From positions 33,760 to 97,759 of the IMG/VR virus record IMGVR_UViG_3300025671_000044: DNA of 64,000 nt, one strand, 5' to 3'. This stretch comes from a virus. The translations under genes were made by a program, and so were the position numbers. Positions 52,523 to 58,474 of the stretch are shown piece by piece; position 1 is the stretch's first letter; every line of letters begins with the position of its first letter. The notes under the pieces were generated by a model, which was not told where the DNA came from, ran no database searches, and saw only the letters and a list, made by a program, of their open reading frames with translations.

Positions 52523-52541
52523 AGATGAACTACGTTCATCT
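52523..52541. terminator. Hairpin AGATGAAC/GTTCATCT
   Basis: A perfect 8-bp stem with a three-base loop lies between the structured RNA element and the Cys-rich gene. TGTGTTTTCG follows on the plus strand; no T-run follows on the minus strand. It may end the RNA element's transcript. Confidence 0.5.
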
Positions 52542-52576
52542 GTGTTTTCGTTGTCACTCAACACATATTTGTTTAT

Positions 52577-52869
52577 CTTAAGTGCGAAGCACTGTAGTTT
52601 CATACAGATTAATTGGTCAGACGGAACCTACTAGCGGTTCCATCTTCTCAAAGCTTCATACGAGTAGCATGGCCGAGATCGGAAGTAGGTATTTGACTAT
52701 GCTACTGGGCTCTGACCTTTCCCAACCTACGTCGACATCACGCAAAATGCGCTATCCCCCGCTTCGTTCCTAGTGCTAAGGGGTTTTCGTAGCATACAGC
52801 CTGTTGGACTTCACCAGTATCTGATCACGTGGTTACGTGAAGCTCAAGGTGGATCGAACAATTCCGATC
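52577..52869. ncRNA. Unidentified structured RNA-like element
   Basis: About 290 bases carry no convincing gene and are clearly richer in G+C than their surroundings. Stems that can form include AGTGC/GCACT (52581/52589), GGTCAGA/TCTGACC (52615-52621/52711-52717) enclosing GGAACC/GGTTCC (52623/52636) and AGTAGCAT/ATGCTACT (52663/52699), CGCA/TGCG (52741/52748), TGCTA/TAGCA (52774/52790) and TCACGT/ACGTGA (52825/52835). GTAGGT (52685) in the AGTAGCAT loop can pair with ACCTAC (52725), and CCCC (52757) with GGGG (52780), giving two pseudoknots. The strand is unknown; minus is likelier, following the GIY-YIG gene. I found no tRNA, tmRNA, RNase P or complete group I intron core. Confidence 0.6.
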
Positions 52870-53302
52870 AAACAGTGTCCTGATGTGCCTTTAAATTTTC
52901 TCTAAGTATTTTTGAACCACCAACTCGAACGTTTATAATACCATTGTAGTATTCATCTGTTTCTAAAACTCTACGTTCAAATTGTTCTCGTGCCTCTAAG
53001 TATGACATTTCGCCTCTAGATTTACAAAAGTAAAGTATTTCTCTAGTGAATTTGTTTTCGCCTAATTTTTCTACGTCTGCTATTAGTTTATCTGATGATC
53101 CCCAATAGTCTCGCCAATCTGATTCTTTGTGACCTCTGCGTTTGTTCTTTTTGCCTTTTAGAGGTGGCTTGGTTGTTTTAAATTTAGCTAGTTTTTTGCC
53201 TACATATTTGCGATTGTCTGTTAAATTGGTTATAAGGTAAACGAATCCTTCATATTCATCCGATATTTCGGTTATTTCTTTACCTTTGTAAGTCCAATTC
53301 AT
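52868..53302 (-). CDS. GIY-YIG endonuclease
   Basis: The 144-residue protein has the GIY-YIG core: GFVYLITNLTDNRKYVGKKL (VY and YVG strands), then a basic stretch (KPPLKGKKNKRRGHKESDWR), DYWGSSDKLIADVEKLGENK, and REILYFCKSRGEMSYLEARE, which carries the acidic residue expected late in the domain. Proteins of this size and order are widespread in T4-like phages. They may be homing enzymes or domesticated repair or restriction-type nucleases. It lies next to gp46/gp47, and its stop codon falls at the edge of the structured RNA element, so an intron- or RNA-linked homing role is possible but not shown. Confidence 0.88.
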   Translation of the reverse strand: MNWTYKGKEITEISDEYEGFVYLITNLTDNRKYVGKKLAKFKTTKPPLKGKKNKRRGHKESDWRDYWGSSDKLIADVEKLGENKFTREILYFCKSRGEMSYLEAREQFERRVLETDEYYNGIINVRVGGSKILRENLKAHQDTV

Positions 53303-53309
53303 ATAATAG

Positions 53310-53555
53310 TTACTTGTTTGTCTTTGCTTCTCGTGCCTTTTCTGGATTATTTTTTGCTCTGCCGTCTTTTACATGCCTAATATGTTCTTGTAGTATTTCT
53401 TCTCGCCTAACATTGCATAGATTGCGTAGTTCAGATAGCTTTTTACGCACCTTCCTACGCTTTAGTTCTGCAGGCCTGTGGTTGAATATTTCGTTTAGTT
53501 CAAAATATTCAAGGACTGCTAACACTATTTTGTCATGTGTATCCGATTCGTTCAT
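53310..53555 (-). CDS. Small basic hypothetical protein next to gp46
   Basis: This 81-residue, Arg/Lys-rich helical protein begins MNESDTHDKIVLAVLEYFEL and contains LKRRKVRKKLSELRNLCNVR, a plausible nucleic-acid-binding helix. The tail is charged and probably disordered (AKNNPEKAREAKTNK). The start overlaps the gp46 stop by 4 bases, so it is translated with the recombination nuclease. No family is recognised. Confidence 0.75.
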   Translation of the reverse strand: MNESDTHDKIVLAVLEYFELNEIFNHRPAELKRRKVRKKLSELRNLCNVRREEILQEHIRHVKDGRAKNNPEKAREAKTNK

Positions 53556-55330
53556 TCTACAATGTCAATGTCTGTTGCATAACTAGTGAACCCGTTTTCC
53601 TTTACCACTCTTAGAACATTGTTGACTCTACCAACTAGTTCGTCCTTGTGACTAATCAAGAAAACGTTCTTATCACGCTCTCTAGTCATCTTTTTCAGTA
53701 TGCCTATGCTGTTTTCTACGCCTGCTGTGTCCATTCCGCTATCAATAAGCTCGTCAATGAACAACAAGTTAATGCCTTGATATAAACTTTCCCAAACATC
53801 GCGGAATGCAAAGGAAAGACCGAGTATTAGCCTGTTACGTTCGCCACGTGACAAGTTATCAAAGTCTAAATCCTGTCCTAGCTGTGTAATTTCTACGTTT
53901 AAATCATTTTGGAACACAACTTGATGCGGTAAGCCTATTTTATCTAAGTAGTAAGTTAGCCTATTGTTTAGATATGCTAAGTTTTGATCAATAATCTTCT
54001 TTCTAATAAACGAATCTTTGTTTGTAAGTAACTTCAACAAGAAGTCTTGATGCTCTTTTACATTGTTTAGTTCGTTAATAGGTGCCCAATTGATCTCTTG
54101 TAATGCTGTATTGGTTAAATCGTTAATTTGTGCCTGGTAAGGATCTTCTTCTTGCTGTTTACTTAGCAAAGATTTCTTCAAATTATCTACATTGTTTCTA
54201 TGTTCATATGCTTCTTTTACAGTTTCATAAAATGTTGTAGGACGACCGTTGATATCACCAATTTTGTTAAGACCTTTAACAACATCATCTAATTTTCCAG
54301 CAACTTCTGTCTGATATGCCATAGAATCTTGCAAATCTTTGCTTTTAGTTGCAAGAATCTCTGCTTTTTTGTCTTCATGTAGTGCTTGTCCACATGTATA
54401 ACAAGTAGCATCGTCAAGTTCTGCAATATCCTTGGTTGCGTTATCTACACTTTTGTTTGCTCTCATTAGAGCACTTTCTAATGTGGCTTTTTCTTTGTTA
54501 AGTGCAGCAATTGCAGCGTTTAACTCAGTCCAATTTTGCAATTTTTCATGACTATCTAATTCTGCATCAATATCTAGTTGTTCTAGCTCTATAATAGCAG
54601 ACTCTAAACGTTCAATATCGGTATTATGCTTGGCTTTCCATGCACGTTGCGTTTGTTTTAGATTGTTAATAGTGTTTTCAATGCCTTCGTTGGCTTTTTG
54701 TATAGCTTCTATCTTTAATGTTTCTTCTGTAATAGTATCTTTTGTTAATCTGATACTGTCTTTTAATAAATTTGCCTTTTCTGTAAGTATTGTAATACCA
54801 AGTAGCTGTTCAATAATAGCTCTTTGGTCATTTGCTCGCATACTTAGGAAAGGTTCTGTGTATGTATTAAGTGCAACAATGTGTTTGAACATATCATGAC
54901 TCATATCCAACAAGTCATTGATAGTTTCTTGTGTTTTTCTACTGTCGCCTTGACTGTTATCTTCTAATTCATCAAGTTGTTCACTGTCGTTTACGTAAAA
55001 CTTTAGTATGTTAGGCGATCTACCACGTTCAATGCGGTATTTGTTACCACCTTTTTCAAAGTTTAGTGTAACCAACATGCCCTTGCTGTTGGTTTTGTTT
55101 ATCAAGTTGTTACGCTTGATATTTGTTAGTGCTTGGCCGAACAAGGCGTAAGATAATCCATTGATTATTGTAGTTTTGCCTGTTCCGTTTCGTGATCCAG
55201 TGTCGTCACCTCCTTGATCTAAATTTTCACCAAGCACTAGAGTGAGTTGATCCTCTTGGAAATCAACTGCTTGGGTAACATTACCCACACTCATAAAGTT
55301 TTTTACTGTAAGATCTTTTAATTTAATCAT
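53552..55330 (-). CDS. gp46: Recombination endonuclease subunit gp46 (SbcC/Rad50-like)
   Basis: This 592-residue SMC-type ATPase works with gp47 in DNA end resection, recombination-dependent replication and host DNA breakdown. Walker A is SRNGTGKTT at residues 46-54. A long coiled coil follows, with the zinc-hook CYTCG at about residues 306-310. The C-terminal half-site has the ABC signature LSRGERNRLILGLSFAFRD and Walker B INLLFIDELIDSGMD, then the switch His in FLISHKDE. T4 gp46 is 560 residues. It overlaps gp47 by 4 bases. Confidence 0.96.
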   Translation of the reverse strand: MIKLKDLTVKNFMSVGNVTQAVDFQEDQLTLVLGENLDQGGDDTGSRNGTGKTTIINGLSYALFGQALTNIKRNNLINKTNSKGMLVTLNFEKGGNKYRIERGRSPNILKFYVNDSEQLDELEDNSQGDSRKTQETINDLLDMSHDMFKHIVALNTYTEPFLSMRANDQRAIIEQLLGITILTEKANLLKDSIRLTKDTITEETLKIEAIQKANEGIENTINNLKQTQRAWKAKHNTDIERLESAIIELEQLDIDAELDSHEKLQNWTELNAAIAALNKEKATLESALMRANKSVDNATKDIAELDDATCYTCGQALHEDKKAEILATKSKDLQDSMAYQTEVAGKLDDVVKGLNKIGDINGRPTTFYETVKEAYEHRNNVDNLKKSLLSKQQEEDPYQAQINDLTNTALQEINWAPINELNNVKEHQDFLLKLLTNKDSFIRKKIIDQNLAYLNNRLTYYLDKIGLPHQVVFQNDLNVEITQLGQDLDFDNLSRGERNRLILGLSFAFRDVWESLYQGINLLFIDELIDSGMDTAGVENSIGILKKMTRERDKNVFLISHKDELVGRVNNVLRVVKENGFTSYATDIDIVE

Positions 55331-56340
55331 TCTAAACCGTTGTAAATGTTTAACAACAATGCCTTATCAAAGTTGTCACTGTCAATTGCCATAATTTCGT
55401 TGCTAACAATTTGATCAACACTTTCAAACTGTGCAATGTCAAGTTCTGTGTTTATTTCTTCAAGTTGTTTGTGTGGAATAAGTGTTATTTCACGGCAATC
55501 ATAATCTCTAATAAATGTTTCTTTAATGAAACTAGCTTCTTCATAACTTACTGGCAAGTCTAAGGTAACTCTTAGATACATTTTGCTTTTTAGCATTGTA
55601 TCTTTTTCATCGATCAACTGAGATAGCCTTACAGTTCTATACTTAGGGCAGTCTAGCCAGTTGATATACTCTGGTTCTGCACCATTCTCACGGTCTAATA
55701 TCATCATACCGCGGTCATCATCCCAAGCATCTGCATAGTTGTGTGGGAAAGCATTACCAATGTAGTGGATCTTGCCTTGCTTCTGACGCTTGTGGAAGTG
55801 TCCACTGAATACATACTCTTGATTTACAAAGTGTTCGCTTTTCAGTTCGCCGTGATCTGGCATTTGCACCATAGCATTCATGTAAAAACTAGGAAGTTCA
55901 AAGTGTCCAAACAGATACTTTGCTTCAATGCTACTCATACGTTTCCATTCGTCACCTACTAACCAAGGCACTAATGCAACGTCATCTTCGATATGTATAT
56001 CTTCAATAACTGTCACACCAGGTATATGTCTTGCAAATTCAGTAGATTTTACGTCACGTTTATCCTTGTAATACAAATCGTGATTGCCAGCAAACATATA
56101 AAACTTGTCAAATGCTGCACCTAGCTTTTCTAAACTGCGTATACCAGAATCCATAGTTGTTAAATTTAAGCTGTTTCTGTTGTGATTCCAGTCACCAGTA
56201 AACAAGGCTGTTTCACACCCATGTTCTTTTGCAGTTTTGATAAACCAATCTACATATTCTTCACAATCTTGGTTATGAACTCGCGAATTACCCTTCAATC
56301 CAAAGTGGATATCCGTAAAGACAGCGGCTTTTTTAAACAA
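55327..56340 (-). CDS. gp47: Recombination endonuclease subunit gp47 (SbcD/Mre11-like)
   Basis: The 337-residue partner of gp46 is a calcineurin-like metallophosphoesterase. The metal-binding motifs are in order: FTDIHFG (D10, H12), FTGDWNHN (D50), AGNHDLYYKD, a middle FGHFELP, and SGHFHKRQ. The C-terminal capping and coupling region follows (EEASFIKETFIRDYDCREIT). T4 gp47 is 339 residues, an almost exact match. It lies 50 bases downstream of gp55, with a plausible weak ribosome site (AGAAGGAAT). Confidence 0.96.
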   Translation of the reverse strand: MFKKAAVFTDIHFGLKGNSRVHNQDCEEYVDWFIKTAKEHGCETALFTGDWNHNRNSLNLTTMDSGIRSLEKLGAAFDKFYMFAGNHDLYYKDKRDVKSTEFARHIPGVTVIEDIHIEDDVALVPWLVGDEWKRMSSIEAKYLFGHFELPSFYMNAMVQMPDHGELKSEHFVNQEYVFSGHFHKRQKQGKIHYIGNAFPHNYADAWDDDRGMMILDRENGAEPEYINWLDCPKYRTVRLSQLIDEKDTMLKSKMYLRVTLDLPVSYEEASFIKETFIRDYDCREITLIPHKQLEEINTELDIAQFESVDQIVSNEIMAIDSDNFDKALLLNIYNGLE

Positions 56341-56390
56341 ATTGTTATTCCTTCTACCAACTTGTAGTATAAAACATTATTTTGAGATTG

Positions 56391-57215
56391 TCAATTACTT
56401 TCTTTTTCTCTACGCAAGGCTGCTTCCCATTCGCCTTGGTGCATTCTAGTATGACTTGGGTTAAGATCGTTCATTTCTAGTATATCGTCTCTAATATTTT
56501 GGTTACGTTTTTCCAAATTAATCACTCTAACAAAGCTATTTGTAACTGCGGCTGTGTAATATGCAAATGGGTTTTGTGATTTTGATTCATCAAACTGCAA
56601 ACCAATTTGTGCAAGTTGCAATATTGCTTGACCTTTCATTTCGTCATTATAAGTATATCCACGAACATTGCCTCTAGTAGCATATCTATCTACAAGTTTC
56701 ATCCACATCATAGCAAGTTTGTTAGTTGCCTTACCGTGATCTTTTGAAAAATGTCCATTTTCCATGCCACCAACCCAATGACTTTTGCCTACACAAATTA
56801 AATTATCGTTTTCATCAAACTTGTAGTGCTGATAAGGTGGAAAAGGTAGTTTTGTTTTTTTATCTGCTTCTGTTTTAGGGTTTTTCTTACGTCCTGGCTC
56901 TTCAGGAATGTGTTCAAATGTCATAATACGAAATATTAGTTCGTCTTTTTTGATTTTTCTGTAATCTACTTCGCATTCGGCTTGTTTAACTTTTTTACCA
57001 TTTGCTTTAGCTTGTTCATAAATTTCATTTGATTGTTTTTTTGCTTTTGCACGTTTTGCTTCAGCAATAGTTCTAACATTGATTTTATCAATACTATTCA
57101 AAATTAAATCGTAGTCTGCATGTTCTTTTTCTAAATAACTTGCAAATGAATTTTTTGATCTATGTATCTCAATTAACATGTCTTTGTTGTTGAGATAATT
57201 AACTCTTCTTGCCAT
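56391..57215 (-). CDS. gp55: Late-transcription sigma factor gp55
   Basis: The product directs host RNA polymerase to late promoters. The N-terminus (VNYLNNKDMLIEIHRSKN) matches the YVNNKELL start of T4 gp55. The sigma region-2-like core is near the C-terminus: MMWMKLVDRYATRGNVRGYT, NDEMKGQAILQLAQIGLQFD, then SQNPFAYYTAAVTNSFVRVI and LEKRNQNIRDDILE. At 274 residues it is longer than T4 gp55 (185); the extra is an internal stretch at about 60-150 (KKVKQAECEVDYRKIKKDEL ... GRKKNPKTEADKKTKLPFPP). Exact TATAAATA lies 16 bases before the ATG, so it may control itself. AAGGAG is present. Confidence 0.9.
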   Translation of the reverse strand: MARRVNYLNNKDMLIEIHRSKNSFASYLEKEHADYDLILNSIDKINVRTIAEAKRAKAKKQSNEIYEQAKANGKKVKQAECEVDYRKIKKDELIFRIMTFEHIPEEPGRKKNPKTEADKKTKLPFPPYQHYKFDENDNLICVGKSHWVGGMENGHFSKDHGKATNKLAMMWMKLVDRYATRGNVRGYTYNDEMKGQAILQLAQIGLQFDESKSQNPFAYYTAAVTNSFVRVINLEKRNQNIRDDILEMNDLNPSHTRMHQGEWEAALRREKESN

Positions 57216-57231
57216 GAGGTCTCCTTACTTG

Positions 57232-57239
57232 TATTTATA
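57232..57239 (-). promoter_or_regulatory. Consensus late promoter TATAAATA for gp55
   Basis: This is the only exact T4 late-promoter match I found in the window. It lies 16 bases before the gp55 ATG, with AAGGAG between. A CTACGTAG palindrome lies 5 bases further upstream. Confidence 0.75.
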
Positions 57240-57264
57240 ATAAACTACGTAGATAATTTTGTCA

Positions 57265-57272
57265 ACTAAATA
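57265..57272 (+). promoter_or_regulatory. Late promoter ACTAAATA for the baseplate operon
   Basis: ACTAAATA lies 18 bases before the gp48 ATG, with AGGAG between. It diverges from the gp55 promoter across about 25 bases and would drive gp48, gp53, the hub and gp5. Confidence 0.6.
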
Positions 57273-57290
57273 CTATATAGGAGATTGAAT

Positions 57291-58175
57291 ATGTCTGTAA
57301 TAAATGTAGTTGGTCAGCTGGTAAACACTGTGCAAACAGCTTTTAATAGTAATCCAATTGTAAAAACAGTGCGCACAATTGATGCTGCAAGAAAGGTATT
57401 TTCTTCTGGCAATGCAGAAGACTTTATTACCTTTGTAAGCCAGGGTAGATTAGGAACACAAGTAAGCTACGGTGCTTCACCTAATACTGCAACAGTAAGA
57501 CAAGCAAGATTAGCCGCAGGTAATCAACAAAACGGCGAAGATTGGCGTGTGCGTATTCATCTTCCTGCTGCACCGGATTATTTTACGCAAAGTCAAATTT
57601 TGTCACCTCTTTTTTTAAGTGATTACAGTTTAGTTTTTCCTACAACACCACAGATTCTTTTGTCTAGCATGGCAAATTATGATCAAATACAACCTGTGCA
57701 TACAAACTATCCTTATCATGTATATGAATCAAGTAGGATAGAAGATATCACAATTAGTGCAGAATTTCCTGTAGAAAACGAAAGAGACGGAGCATATTGG
57801 GTAGCAGCAGTGCATTTTTTAAGAAGTATTACAAAAATGTTCTATGGGCAAGGACCTTTGCAAGGTCATCCACCGCCTAGAGTGGCATTATCTGGATATG
57901 GTAATTTTATATTTGACCATACACCTGTTATTGTAAAGATGTTTAACCTAGATTTACCAAATGCAGTAGATTACATCAAAGTTCCTTTAGAAGATCAGGT
58001 ATCACTTGATGATCAAATAAATGTGTCTGGTAATTATTGTTACGTTCCTACATTAAGCACTATTAACGTAACAGTTGCTCCAGCATACAGTAGAACAGCA
58101 CAAAAGAATTTTAACTTAGAATCATTTATTAAAGGTGATTACATTGGCAATAAAACTAATGGAGGATTTATCTAA
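57291..58175 (+). CDS. gp48: Baseplate tail-tube cap gp48
   Basis: The ATG at 57291 (MSVINVVGQLVNTVQTAFNS) has AGGAG 7 bases upstream, so I prefer it to the in-frame TTG at 57285. The 294-residue protein has tube-fold segments WRVRIHLPAAPDYFTQSQIL, LVFPTTPQILLSSMANYDQI and RIEDITISAEFPVENERDGA, then YWVAAVHFLRSITKMFYGQG, and ends TINVTVAPAYSRTAQKNFNL, typical for the gp48 family. It joins the baseplate to the tail tube. T4 gp48 is 364 residues. Its stop overlaps the gp53 start by one base, in the expected baseplate order. Confidence 0.82.
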   Translation: MSVINVVGQLVNTVQTAFNSNPIVKTVRTIDAARKVFSSGNAEDFITFVSQGRLGTQVSYGASPNTATVRQARLAAGNQQNGEDWRVRIHLPAAPDYFTQSQILSPLFLSDYSLVFPTTPQILLSSMANYDQIQPVHTNYPYHVYESSRIEDITISAEFPVENERDGAYWVAAVHFLRSITKMFYGQGPLQGHPPPRVALSGYGNFIFDHTPVIVKMFNLDLPNAVDYIKVPLEDQVSLDDQINVSGNYCYVPTLSTINVTVAPAYSRTAQKNFNLESFIKGDYIGNKTNGGFI

Positions 58176-58474
58176 TGGCAAAATATTCAGCTTCAAGTCC
58201 TTACTTTGAAACACCTATAAATGAAAGTTACATGGATATATACCAACCAAGATTTTTACCCGCAGTAGAAAATGATGTAACATATACTATTGAACCGCAA
58301 TATACATATAGACCAGATTTGTTAAGTTTTGACTTATATGGTAATGCAAAATTATGGTGGGTATTTGCTCTACGCAACATGGATATTATCAAAGATCCAG
58401 TCTTTGATTTTAGAGCAGGAACAACTATTAAATTACCGCAAAAAACTACACTTGACTCTGTGCTTGGAGGATAA
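58175..58474 (+). CDS. gp53: Baseplate wedge protein gp53
   Basis: This 99-residue protein carries the gp53 signature LSFDLYGNAKLWWVFALRNM, then DIIKDPVFDFRAGTTIKLPQ, preceded by a short N-terminal tail (MAKYSASSPYFETPINESYM). In T4, gp53 (196 residues) helps join wedges around the hub; this is a short form covering mainly the conserved domain. It overlaps gp48 by one base and abuts the hub gene, so all are translated together. Confidence 0.9.
   Translation: MAKYSASSPYFETPINESYMDIYQPRFLPAVENDVTYTIEPQYTYRPDLLSFDLYGNAKLWWVFALRNMDIIKDPVFDFRAGTTIKLPQKTTLDSVLGG

Noticed and set aside
52582-52773. 63-codon plus-strand frame within the structured element
   Set aside because: No ribosome site, and the segment is dominated by base-pairing rather than codon structure.
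52577-52869. Structured element as a tRNA or tmRNA
   Set aside because: GTTCGATCC on the minus strand lacks a matching five-base T-stem, no acceptor stem or tag-peptide frame was found.
52577-52869. Structured element as a normal group I intron
   Set aside because: I could not find the paired GACTA/TAGTC-type P7 segments with a consistent P3, and no split gene surrounds it; a permuted or degenerate form is not excluded.
57285-57290. TTG start for gp48
   Set aside because: The ATG six bases later has a well-placed AGGAG, so the TTG start is unnecessary.
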